Shown: positions 16,899-23,957 of the stretch, piece by piece | How the letters are laid out: every line of letters begins with the position of its first letter | Numbering within the stretch: position 1 is the first letter of the stretch | Origin: CAMAVH01 sp964628235 | Lineage (GTDB): Bacteria > Pseudomonadota > Alphaproteobacteria > SMXQ01 | Direction: 5' to 3' | DNA: 64,000 nt | NCBI GenBank assembly: GCA_964628235.1 | Contig: CAZVLU010000002.1 | Span: 70,614 to 134,613, forward strand | Notes under the pieces: generated by a model | Databases searched by the model: none | Seen by the model: only the letters and a program-made list of their open reading frames with translations | What the model was told of the DNA's origin: nothing | Position numbers and translations under genes: made by a program

Positions 16899-18047
16899 AT
16901 GCAGATCGCGGTATTGAAGGAACGGCGTGCGGGCGAAGCCCGTGTCGCCGCGTCGCCGGACACGGTGAAGAAGCTCGTCGCGCTCGGCGCGACGGTGACG
17001 ATCGAAACCGGGGCCGGGGCAGGGTCATCGATCCCCGATCAGCGCTACAAGGACGCCGGCGCGACCCTCGCGCCCGACGCGGCCAGCGCGTTGAAAGACG
17101 CCGATGTCGTTTTCAAGGTGCAGCGGCCTTTGCGTGACGGCCCGCTCAACGAGCTCGCCTTGATGAAAAAAGGCGCGGCCTTGATCTCCGCTCTCGGCGC
17201 GTTGCAAAACAAAGAGGACGTCGCGGCCTATGCCGCCGCCGGCATCACCGCCTTCGCCATGGAATTGGTGCCGCGCATCACGCGCGCCCAGTCGATGGAC
17301 ATTCTCTCGTCGCAGGCCAACCTCGCCGGCTATCGCGCCGTGCTCGAAGCCACCCATATCTACGGCCGCGTGCTGCCGATGATGATGACGGCGGCGGGCA
17401 CCGTCGCGCCGGCCCGCGTCTTCATCATGGGCGTCGGCGTCGCCGGCTTGCAGGCCATCGCCACGGCGCGCCGCTTGGGCGCCATCGTCTCGGCGACCGA
17501 CGTGCGCCCGGCGACCAAGGAGCAAGTCGAGAGTTTGGGCGCGAAGTTCGTCATGGTCGACGACGACGAGACCAAGCAGGCCGAGACCTCGGGCGGCTAC
17601 GCCCGCGAGATGTCCGACGAATACAAGCGCAAGCAGGCCGCGCTGATCGCCGAGACGATCCAGAAGCAGGATATCGTCATCACCACCGCGTTGATCCCGG
17701 GCCGCAAGGCGCCGGTGCTGGTCAGCGAGGAAATGGTGCGCTCGATGAAGCCGGGCTCGGTGATCGTCGATCTCGCGGTCGAGGCCGGCGGCAATTGCCC
17801 GCTGTCGAAGCCCGACGAGATCGTCGATGTCGGCGGCGTCAAGATCGCCGGCTACACCAATCTGCCGAGCCGCATCGCCGAAGATGCCAGCGCGCTTTAC
17901 GCCAAGAACCTGCTCGCCTTCGTCACGCCGCTGATCGACAAGGAGACCAAGGCCTTGAAGATCGACACCGCCGATGAAATCGTCGCCGGCACGCTGATCA
18001 CGCAGGGCGGCCAGATCGTGCATCCGAATCTCAAAGCGGGAGCCTGA
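16899..18047 (+). CDS. pntAA: Proton-translocating NAD(P) transhydrogenase, alpha-1 subunit
   Basis: 382-residue soluble NAD(H)-binding domain I of the transhydrogenase, which couples hydride transfer from NADH to NADP+ with proton entry and supplies NADPH. Diagnostic parts: MQIAVLKERRAGEARVAASP at the start (alanine-dehydrogenase-like fold), VFIMGVGVAGLQAIATARRLGA (Rossmann motif), and the mobile-loop region SDEYKRKQAALIAETI. The subunit ends before any membrane helix, so alpha is split as in Rhodospirillum rubrum. It is followed two bases later by pntAB. Confidence 0.95.
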   Translation: MQIAVLKERRAGEARVAASPDTVKKLVALGATVTIETGAGAGSSIPDQRYKDAGATLAPDAASALKDADVVFKVQRPLRDGPLNELALMKKGAALISALGALQNKEDVAAYAAAGITAFAMELVPRITRAQSMDILSSQANLAGYRAVLEATHIYGRVLPMMMTAAGTVAPARVFIMGVGVAGLQAIATARRLGAIVSATDVRPATKEQVESLGAKFVMVDDDETKQAETSGGYAREMSDEYKRKQAALIAETIQKQDIVITTALIPGRKAPVLVSEEMVRSMKPGSVIVDLAVEAGGNCPLSKPDEIVDVGGVKIAGYTNLPSRIAEDASALYAKNLLAFVTPLIDKETKALKIDTADEIVAGTLITQGGQIVHPNLKAGA

Positions 18048-18049
18048 AC

Positions 18050-18346
18050 ATGGAAGCCGTCGATCCCTTCATCTTCCGCCTCGCCATCTTCGTGCTCGCC
18101 ATCTTCGTCGGCTATTACGTGGTGTGGAGCGTGACGCCCGCCTTGCACACGCCGCTGATGAGCGTGACCAACGCCATCTCGTCGGTCATCGTCGTCGGCG
18201 CGCTGATCGCCGCCGGCCCGACCGGCTTCGAGCTGTCGAAAATCTTCGGCCTCGTCGCCATCGCGCTCGCTGCCGTCAACATCTTCGGCGGCTTCCTGGT
18301 GACGCAGCGCATGCTCGCCATGTACAAGAAAAAAGAAAAGAAGTAG
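18050..18346 (+). CDS. pntAB: NAD(P) transhydrogenase, alpha-2 membrane subunit
   Basis: 98-residue integral membrane subunit with three to four helices (FIFRLAIFVLAIFVGYYVVW, ISSVIVVGALIAAG, FGLVAIALAAVNIFGGFLV) and a lysine-rich C-terminus. It is the separate membrane part of the split alpha chain and contributes to the proton channel with PntB. Middle gene of the three-gene operon. Confidence 0.94.
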   Translation: MEAVDPFIFRLAIFVLAIFVGYYVVWSVTPALHTPLMSVTNAISSVIVVGALIAAGPTGFELSKIFGLVAIALAAVNIFGGFLVTQRMLAMYKKKEKK

Positions 18347-18359
18347 GGGCGCCGCAACC

Positions 18360-19751
18360 ATGTCAGCCAATCTCTCGGCGCTCGCCTACCTCATCAGCTC
18401 GATCCTGTTCATCATGGCGCTGCGCGGGCTCTCCAGCCCGGAATCGTCGCGTCGCGGCAATGCCTACGGCATGATCGGCATGACCATCGCGGTCGTCACC
18501 ACCATCGCGCTGCCGAGCATCTTCTCCTATGCCGAGATCCTCGGCGCGCTGGTCGTCGGCGGCGCGATCGGCGCCGTCACCGCGCGCCGCGTGCAGATGA
18601 CGCAGATGCCGCAGCTCGTCGCCGCCTTCCACTCGCTGGTCGGCCTCGCCGCCGTGCTGGTCGCGGCCGCCGCCTTCTACAATCCCGGCGCTTACGGCAT
18701 CGCCGACGCCATGGGCCAGCTCAAGCTGGCGTCCCGCATCGAGATGTCGCTCGGCATCGTCATCGGCGCCATCACCTTTTCGGGCTCGGTCGTCGCCTTC
18801 TTGAAGCTGGCCGGCATGGTCTCGGGCAATCCCGTCACCTTCAAGGGCCAGCATTATCTCAACCTGCTGTTCGGCCTGGTGATCGTCGGCCTGATCGTCG
18901 CCTTCTGCGTCACGCCGGACCCGCGCTGGTTCTGGGCGATGACGGCGCTCGCCTTCCTGGTCGGCTTCCTCATCATCATCCCGATCGGCGGCGCCGACAT
19001 GCCGGTGGTCGTCTCGATGCTCAACAGCTATTCGGGCTGGGCGGCGGCGGGCATCGGCTTCACGCTCGAGAACACCGCGCTGATCGTCACCGGCGCGCTG
19101 GTCGGCTCGTCGGGCGCGATCCTCAGCTACATCATGTGCAAGGGCATGAACCGCTCCTTGTTCAACGTGATCCTCGGCGGCTTCGGCGGCGACACGGCGG
19201 CCGCCGGCGGCCCCGGCAAGACCGATCGTCCGGTCAAGTCGGGCAGCGCCGACGATGCCGCCTTCATCATGAAAAACGCCGGCAAGGTCGTCATCGTGCC
19301 GGGCTACGGCATGGCGGTGGCGCAAGCGCAACATGCCCTCAGGGAGATGGCCGACCGCCTGAAGGCCGAAGGCGTCGAAGTCTCATACGCCATCCATCCG
19401 GTGGCCGGCCGCATGCCGGGCCACATGAACGTGCTGCTGGCCGAAGCGAATGTCCCTTACGACGAAGTGTTCGAGCTGGAGGAGATCAACTCCGCCTTCC
19501 AGACCGCCGACGTCGCCTTCGTCATCGGCGCCAACGACGTGACCAACCCGGCGGCGCGCGACGACCCGCAAAGCCCGATCTACGGCATGCCGATCCTCGA
19601 CGTCGACAAGGCCAAGACCGTGCTGTTCGTGAAGCGCTCGATGGCGTCCGGCTACGCCGGCGTCGACAACACGCTATTCTACCGCGACAACACGATGATG
19701 CTGTTCAGCGACGCCAAGAAGATCTGCGAAGACATCGTGAAGAGCCTGTAG
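18360..19751 (+). CDS. pntB: NAD(P) transhydrogenase, beta subunit
   Basis: 463 residues: about nine membrane helices in the first ~280 residues, then the cytoplasmic NADP(H)-binding domain III beginning near VVIVPGYGMAVAQAQHALREM. The domain-III motif GYGMAVAQAQ and VIGANDVTNPAARDDPQSPIYGMP are characteristic and intact. The gene ends the pnt operon and is followed by a classical intrinsic terminator. Confidence 0.96.
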   Translation: MSANLSALAYLISSILFIMALRGLSSPESSRRGNAYGMIGMTIAVVTTIALPSIFSYAEILGALVVGGAIGAVTARRVQMTQMPQLVAAFHSLVGLAAVLVAAAAFYNPGAYGIADAMGQLKLASRIEMSLGIVIGAITFSGSVVAFLKLAGMVSGNPVTFKGQHYLNLLFGLVIVGLIVAFCVTPDPRWFWAMTALAFLVGFLIIIPIGGADMPVVVSMLNSYSGWAAAGIGFTLENTALIVTGALVGSSGAILSYIMCKGMNRSLFNVILGGFGGDTAAAGGPGKTDRPVKSGSADDAAFIMKNAGKVVIVPGYGMAVAQAQHALREMADRLKAEGVEVSYAIHPVAGRMPGHMNVLLAEANVPYDEVFELEEINSAFQTADVAFVIGANDVTNPAARDDPQSPIYGMPILDVDKAKTVLFVKRSMASGYAGVDNTLFYRDNTMMLFSDAKKICEDIVKSL

Positions 19752-19773
19752 GGCTTTCCGCATACCGAATAAA

Positions 19774-19806
19774 AAAGGCCGCCCTCGACAGGGCGGCCTT
19801 TGTTTT
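19774..19806 (+). terminator. Intrinsic terminator of the pnt operon
   Basis: AAAGGCCGCCCT / AGGGCGGCCTTT, a 12-bp perfect stem with a CGAC loop, followed by GTTTTT. It lies 23 bases after the pntB stop and marks the left edge of the AT-rich island. Confidence 0.92.
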
Positions 19807-19837
19807 TCTATGCTTCAGCTAATCCGGGGAGGCATCA

Positions 19838-21994
19838 ATGGAAAACGAATTCTCATCTGATAGTCCAATTAATACTCCAGACCAAGATCGCTATGATTTT
19901 GAGGGGTTTTCTAAATCTCTAGCGACAAGCATTCGCTTAATGGCACCTAGCAATGGCTTAGTGATTGCACTCAATGGTTTGTGGGGCAGTGGAAAAACAA
20001 GTGCAATTAATTTGATGCTACATCACATTTCTGTAGCTGAAGATGCTAAGTCGATCTCGATCGTTCGATACAATCCTTGGCGGTATACAGATGAGGCTGG
20101 TTTAGTCGGTGGTTTCTTCTCGGATCTCCACACGGCACTTGGAACATTAGAAGATAAACGTTTGCAAAAAGCGCTTACTGCGGTTGCAGCGCATGTATTT
20201 TCGTTTTCTCGTTTTGCCGGCGCTGTCGCAGCGGCAGTTACTCAAACAAGCTGGTTAGCGGCTGGCGTAGAGAAAGCTTTTCAGATTTTTCAGCGTCGTC
20301 TGGAAAAACAAAAATCTTTCGATACTGATCTGCATGAACTTTCATCACTGCTCGAAGCCCAAAAACAAAAATTTCTAATAGTCATTGACGATATAGATCG
20401 CCTGGCCCCGGAGGAGGCATTACGAGTTTTCAGACTTGTTAAATCGATAGGGCATCTGCCAAATTTAATCTATTTGCTGGTTTTTGATCGATCCATAGCC
20501 GACAGGCTCCTAGAGCAATATTTCCCAGCAGAAGGTAAGGCATATTTAGAAAAAATTATTCAGGTGAATTTCGATTTGCCGCTTGTGCCGCGTCAGACGA
20601 TCCACACGGCAATCTTGAGCGAGATTCAAGAAATTTGCAGACCCATCTTAGAAGATGAGTTCACTAGATTTGGAAATATTTTTCACGATGTAATTAGCCC
20701 GTACATTAGGTCGCCACGTCATGTCGCTAGGTTGGCTAATAGCTTGCGTGTTACGTGGCCGGTTGTCGGTGCCGAAGTAAATTTGGCAGATTATGTAGCT
20801 ATTGAATCGCTGCGCCTATTTGAGCCCAGCCTTTTTTCTAGAGTGAGAGAAAATTCCGACCTTCTTTGCGGAATCGAAAGTTCCTCGGGCCATGGCACTT
20901 CTAAGGCCGCATTATACGATGCGATATTTTTGGAAGGGTATGCAGAACGGGAAAAGGAAGAAATCAAAACTCGATTAATGCGTTTGTTTCCGCGGCTGGA
21001 AGGGATTTGGAGCAATTCATTTTATGGAGAATGGAATAACGAAGAATGGTATCGGCAAAGACTAGTTTGCAACTCGGCGAGCTTTCCTACGTATTTTGCC
21101 TTTGCGCCATCTGATGAAATTTTACCGACTGCTCAAATTAATAATTTCATCGCGAATTTGCCTGACGGAGCAGATTACGTAAGGTCGCTTATTTCTTCGA
21201 AAAATCTGCGATCTGGCGGTACAAAGTTGCCAGTTTTTTTTGAGGAGCTTAGCTCTCGGGCTAAAGTATTCCCCGAGGAGAAGGTGGCTCCTCTCCTAAT
21301 ACTTCTTTTTAAATTAGCCGACGATATGTATGTCCCCGCAGATGATGCGAGAGGCATGCTTTCTATCGCGAACAATCGGCTAAGATTGCATTGGTTGGTG
21401 AATAAAATATTAGAAGACAGGTTTGACCAGGAAGCTCGGTCTCAAATTCTTTTGGAAGCTATGAAGGATGGCGCCACAGGTTGGGTGATAGATTTCTCTC
21501 GCCGTTGCTATGGACAGCATCAGCCAAATAAGGATGGACACTATTCGAAGGAAGAGCGCGAGAGACTAGTTACCTCAGATGTCGCAGGGAAATTCATGTC
21601 CCAAGCTGACGCAGCTCTTAAGCGACTTGCTGAAGAGGAAACATTGCTCAATCAGCCCAATGCATTGCGGCTATTATACGACTGGGCAGGGTTAACGTCA
21701 GATCAAGTAGTAAAAGATTGGCTTGGGGGCCAAATACCTAAGGACGCTATTGTGATCCGCCTTGCCGAAATTCTTCCTACTTCGAGCTGGTCTATGGGTA
21801 TGGGAATGTTTGGCTTGGGAGATCGAGTTGCCAAGCAAAAGTTTTATCTACAAAAAGAATCGCTTAACCGCATTGTCGATCTAGATCGCGTGCTTGAGCG
21901 CGCACAGCAGTTACAAGAGAGCGATAAGCTTCATCCTGATCAAGCAGCTTTAATCGACAGATTTCTGCGGGCAGCAGAGGCTGAGGACGATTAG
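19838..21994 (+). CDS. KAP-family P-loop NTPase (candidate defence/accessory gene)
   Basis: 718 residues. KAP landmarks: Walker A GLWGSGKTS (47-55), RYNPWRYTDE (77-86), Walker B FLIVIDDIDRLAP (179-191), then LIYLLVFDRSIA and KIIQVNFDLPLVP (239-251). A moderately hydrophobic stretch (FAGAVAAAVTQTSWLAAGV, ~126-144) lies between the Walker motifs, where many KAP proteins insert membrane helices. The C-terminal ~400 residues match nothing I recognise. Codon use is strikingly AT-rich (AAA, TTT, ATT, TTA frequent) against G+C-rich neighbours, indicating recent acquisition. GGGGAGG six bases before the ATG supports the start. KAP NTPases include PifA and QatA; no qatBCD partners are present, so a defence role is inference. 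Confidence 0.85.
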   Translation: MENEFSSDSPINTPDQDRYDFEGFSKSLATSIRLMAPSNGLVIALNGLWGSGKTSAINLMLHHISVAEDAKSISIVRYNPWRYTDEAGLVGGFFSDLHTALGTLEDKRLQKALTAVAAHVFSFSRFAGAVAAAVTQTSWLAAGVEKAFQIFQRRLEKQKSFDTDLHELSSLLEAQKQKFLIVIDDIDRLAPEEALRVFRLVKSIGHLPNLIYLLVFDRSIADRLLEQYFPAEGKAYLEKIIQVNFDLPLVPRQTIHTAILSEIQEICRPILEDEFTRFGNIFHDVISPYIRSPRHVARLANSLRVTWPVVGAEVNLADYVAIESLRLFEPSLFSRVRENSDLLCGIESSSGHGTSKAALYDAIFLEGYAEREKEEIKTRLMRLFPRLEGIWSNSFYGEWNNEEWYRQRLVCNSASFPTYFAFAPSDEILPTAQINNFIANLPDGADYVRSLISSKNLRSGGTKLPVFFEELSSRAKVFPEEKVAPLLILLFKLADDMYVPADDARGMLSIANNRLRLHWLVNKILEDRFDQEARSQILLEAMKDGATGWVIDFSRRCYGQHQPNKDGHYSKEERERLVTSDVAGKFMSQADAALKRLAEEETLLNQPNALRLLYDWAGLTSDQVVKDWLGGQIPKDAIVIRLAEILPTSSWSMGMGMFGLGDRVAKQKFYLQKESLNRIVDLDRVLERAQQLQESDKLHPDQAALIDRFLRAAEAEDD

Positions 21995-22071
21995 ACAACA
22001 AATAAGCCCGAGGTTTCCTTCGGGTTTATTGATTCGGGATCGGGCGTCGGCCTAGTCGTCTTTGCGCTCCA
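21993..22071. repeat. Degenerate direct repeat of the rpsU 3' end plus terminator (copy A)
   Basis: This ~79-bp segment, starting at the KAP stop codon, aligns with 23451-23529 at roughly 80% identity with a single 1-bp indel (counted by eye). Shared landmarks in order: AGACAACAAA, the hairpin core with TTTCCTTCGGG, TTGATTCGG, GGGCGT, GGCCTAGT and GCGCTCC. Read on the minus strand it encodes a remnant ending LERKDD-stop, versus MEREGY-stop in rpsU. Confidence 0.8.
22001..22030. terminator. Terminator hairpin after the KAP gene
   Basis: AATAAGCCCGAGG / CCTTCGGGTTTATT with a TTT loop, one bulge and one mismatch. It is a diverged copy of the rpsU terminator and can stop transcription from the KAP gene. 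Confidence 0.75.
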
Positions 22072-22198
22072 GATTGCCGATCATTGAGAAGTCAATTAAC
22101 TTCAGCTTGTTCGCGTGACTGGCGAGTCAGGTGGAGCTCCACCGGGAAGAGCGGACGCATTTGCCGCTGCCTGGGCATCCAAAGCAAGGGGATGTTCT

Positions 22199-22678
22199 AT
22201 GTCTGACCCAACCGATATTTTTGCTTGGCTGCGGCTTGATCGCCGGCTGACGACGTCCGGCCAGCCAACAGAGCAGCAGCTCGCGGCGCTTGCCGTGTTG
22301 GGTGTCGATCATGTCATCAATCTGGCATTGCATACGCACGAACGCGCGTTGCCCGACGAAGCGGCGTCCGTCGCCGCGCTCGGCATGACTTACACGCACA
22401 TCCCCGTTCAATTCGATGCGCCGACCGAAGAGGACTTCGCGCGGTTCTGTGCGGTCATGGCCGATCTCGGCGAGGCGACCGTCCATGTGCATTGCATCGT
22501 CAACGCCCGCGTCTCGGCGTTTCTCTACCGCTATCGCCGCGACGTGATCGGCATGGACGAAGCGGAGACGCGAAAAGCGATGGACAGCATCTGGCAACCC
22601 GGCGGCGTTTGGGCCGCGTTCATCGGCGACGAGCAAGCTGTCGGCCTTCCGCATCGCTACACGCGCAAAGCGGAATAG
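22199..22678 (+). CDS. DSP/PTP-like phosphatase family protein (CX4R-type)
   Basis: 159 residues, related to bacterial protein-tyrosine-phosphatase-like proteins of the DUF442/beta-lactamase-hydrolase-like group. Motifs: RLTTSGQPTEQQLAAL near the start, VINLALHTHERALPDE, YTHIPVQFDAPTEEDF, and the loop VHVHCIVNARVSAFLYRYR (~99-117). The canonical HCX5R signature is one residue short here (C-IVNA-R), as in other members of this family that carry HCxxNxRxSAF. The ATG at 22199 follows GGGGA by six bases. G+C content is back to the genomic norm. Catalytic activity and substrate are unknown. Confidence 0.68.
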   Translation: MSDPTDIFAWLRLDRRLTTSGQPTEQQLAALAVLGVDHVINLALHTHERALPDEAASVAALGMTYTHIPVQFDAPTEEDFARFCAVMADLGEATVHVHCIVNARVSAFLYRYRRDVIGMDEAETRKAMDSIWQPGGVWAAFIGDEQAVGLPHRYTRKAE

Positions 22679-22709
22679 ACCGTGACGACGCAGGAATCGT
22701 GAATAGAGG

Positions 22710-23099
22710 CTAGGCGCGGGGGCGCGTCGCTGGCGCTCGCCGGGCCGCCTTCTTACCGACATGGGTCGGCAACGCCGATTTGGCAGCCGTTGAGCCTCGA
22801 ATGGCGGCCTTCGCCTTCAGAGATGAAACGCTCAGCTTCAGACCCAGCGCGCCGAAAACTTTGAGGATCGTGCCGAACTCGGGGTTGCCGTTCGATTTCA
22901 GCGACCGATAGAGGCTTTCGCGCGAGACCTTGGCGCTTTTGGCGACGGCGGTCATGCCCTTGGCGCGGGCAACCACGCCGAGGGCGTCGGCGATGAAGGC
23001 GGGATCGTCGGTTTCCAGCGCTTCGCTCAGATAGGCGGCGCGCGCCTCTTCGCTGTCGAGATAGTCGGCGGGGTCGAATTTCGTCGTCTTGATCGCCAT
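22710..23099 (-). CDS. HTH-type antitoxin of a RelE/HigB-like toxin-antitoxin pair
   Basis: 129 residues. The N-terminal ~95 match the 'addiction module antidote' family: FDPADYLDSEEARAAYLSEAL, then a Cro/C1-type HTH (AKGMTAVAKSAKVSRESLYRSLKSNGNPEFGTILKVF is the helix-turn-helix region with its recognition helix). It neutralises the linked toxin and should repress the operon. It starts four bases after the toxin stop, with GAGGAG at the end of the toxin gene as SD. Unusual: a basic, Ala-rich tail of about 30 residues (KSALPTHVGKKAARRAPA) beyond the normal family end. Confidence 0.85.
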   Translation of the reverse strand: MAIKTTKFDPADYLDSEEARAAYLSEALETDDPAFIADALGVVARAKGMTAVAKSAKVSRESLYRSLKSNGNPEFGTILKVFGALGLKLSVSSLKAKAAIRGSTAAKSALPTHVGKKAARRAPATRPRA

Positions 23100-23103
23100 G
23101 GGT

Positions 23104-23400
23104 TTACTCCTCGATCTGTGCCGCCAAGGCTTTGGCCTGGGCGATGTCCGCGCGCTGGGTCCGCTTGTCGCCGCCGCACAGGAGAACGATCAGAACGTCG
23201 CCGCGTTTGACGAAATAGACGCGGTAGCCGGCGCCGTGATCGATCCGCAATTCGCTGAGGCCCTGGCCGATCGGGCGGACGTCGCCGGGGTTGCCGGCGG
23301 CCAGCCGCGCGATGCGGACGGCGATCCGCGCCTTGGCTGTAGGATCGTTCAGCTTCTTCAGCCATTTGTCGAAGCCGGCGGTCTTGCGAATCTCGACCAT
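23104..23400 (-). CDS. RelE/ParE-superfamily toxin (HigB-like)
   Basis: 98-residue toxin of the group often annotated as addiction-module killer protein or Gp49-like. Visible features: IRKTAGFDKWLKKLNDPTAK, ARIAVRIARLAAGNPGDVRPIG, LSELRIDHGAGYRVYFVKRGD and LIVLLCGGDKRTQ, matching the RelE-type beta-sheet core with basic catalytic positions. RelE/HigB toxins cleave mRNA on the ribosome. The toxin gene precedes the antitoxin, the HigBA order. A palindrome lies just upstream. Confidence 0.86.
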   Translation of the reverse strand: MVEIRKTAGFDKWLKKLNDPTAKARIAVRIARLAAGNPGDVRPIGQGLSELRIDHGAGYRVYFVKRGDVLIVLLCGGDKRTQRADIAQAKALAAQIEE

Positions 23401-23407
23401 AGCGGAC

Positions 23408-23425
23408 TGTAGCCTATAAGCTACA
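23408..23425 (-). promoter_or_regulatory. Palindromic operator of the toxin-antitoxin operon
   Basis: TGTAGC-CTATAA-GCTACA is a perfect 6-bp dyad centred on a TATA-like core and ends eight bases before the toxin ATG. Its position and AT core suggest that it overlaps the promoter and is bound by the HTH antitoxin. There is no convincing SD between it and the ATG. Confidence 0.55.
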
Positions 23426-23450
23426 ATCTTTCAATCGGCTTCGTAGGCCG

Positions 23451-23529
23451 AGCGCAGACAACAAAAAACCCCGAAGTTTCCTTCGGGGTTTTTGATTCGG
23501 TCGTGGGCGTAAGGCCTAGTAGCCTTCGC
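23451..23529. repeat. Direct repeat copy B (native rpsU 3' end and terminator)
   Basis: This is the intact partner of the degenerate copy at 21993-22071. It contains the last codons of rpsU, the stop codon and the rpsU terminator. The two copies flank a 1.4-kb segment carrying the phosphatase-like gene and the toxin-antitoxin pair. Confidence 0.8.
23464..23493 (-). terminator. rpsU intrinsic terminator
   Basis: On the minus strand, AAAAACCCCGAAG-GAAA-CTTCGGGGTTTTT: a perfect stem with a GNRA-type loop and a T run. It also reads as a terminator on the plus strand. Confidence 0.93.
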
Positions 23530-23719
23530 GCTCCATGCGCTTGCGGAGCAGCTTGCGATAGCGGCGGACCGCTTCGGCATGCTCGCGGGCGCGCTTCTCG
23601 GAGGGCTTCTCGAAATTGCGGCGCATCTTCATCTCGCGGTAGATGCCTTCGCGCTGCATCTTCTTCTTGAGCGCGCGTAGGGCCTGATCGACGTTGTTGT
23701 CTTTAACGTGGACTTGCAA
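23516..23719 (-). CDS. rpsU: 30S ribosomal protein S21
   Basis: 67 residues beginning MQVHVKDNNVDQALRALKKK and continuing through EKPSEKRAREHAEAVRR, the conserved S21 signature; basic C-terminus as usual. The initiation codon is TTG at 23719: GGAG lies eight bases upstream and the protein then starts exactly where alphaproteobacterial S21 proteins start. An ATG-only caller would extend it far upstream into non-homologous sequence. S21 sits on the 30S platform near the anti-Shine-Dalgarno. It has its own promoter and terminator and is divergent from def. Confidence 0.95.
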   Translation of the reverse strand: MQVHVKDNNVDQALRALKKKMQREGIYREMKMRRNFEKPSEKRAREHAEAVRRYRKLLRKRMEREGY

Positions 23720-23825
23720 GTGGACTGCTCCGGTTTGCCGCATCCCCCTTAATTTTAATGTCAGGGGAGGCTCAGCGAATTTGGGCCGCAAAACCCGCCT
23801 CGGCAGGGTTCGCGAAAGGAACGGC

Positions 23826-23854
23826 GTTGTATCACAGGGATTTAGGGGCCGCAA
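23826..23854 (-). promoter_or_regulatory. Putative sigma70 promoter of rpsU
   Basis: On the minus strand, TTGCGG (23854-23849) and TACAAC (23831-23826) with a 17-bp spacer, predicting a leader of about 100 nt ahead of the TTG start. Confidence 0.5.
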
Positions 23855-23922
23855 GCGCCGTGCAAAAGGCGAAAATCTAGTAAAAACAAAGAGTTGGTAG
23901 TTCCCGGCGGGCTTTCTGCCCT

Positions 23923-23951
23923 TTGACGGCGGCCGATTGGCACCCCATATT
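23923..23951 (+). promoter_or_regulatory. Putative sigma70 promoter of def
   Basis: TTGACG (23923-23928), 17-bp spacer, CATATT (23946-23951). The predicted transcription start falls on or within a base or two of the def ATG at 23958, suggesting a leaderless mRNA. Confidence 0.55.
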
Positions 23952-23957
23952 GGCTGT

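Noticed and set aside
22052..22126. Short minus-strand reading frame ending LERKDD as a gene
   Set aside because: Only 24 codons between stops, no start with an SD; interpreted as part of the degenerate rpsU-end repeat.
19838..23400. Qat (QatABCD) defence operon
   Set aside because: Only a KAP NTPase is present; there is no QueC-like or TatD-like gene beside it.
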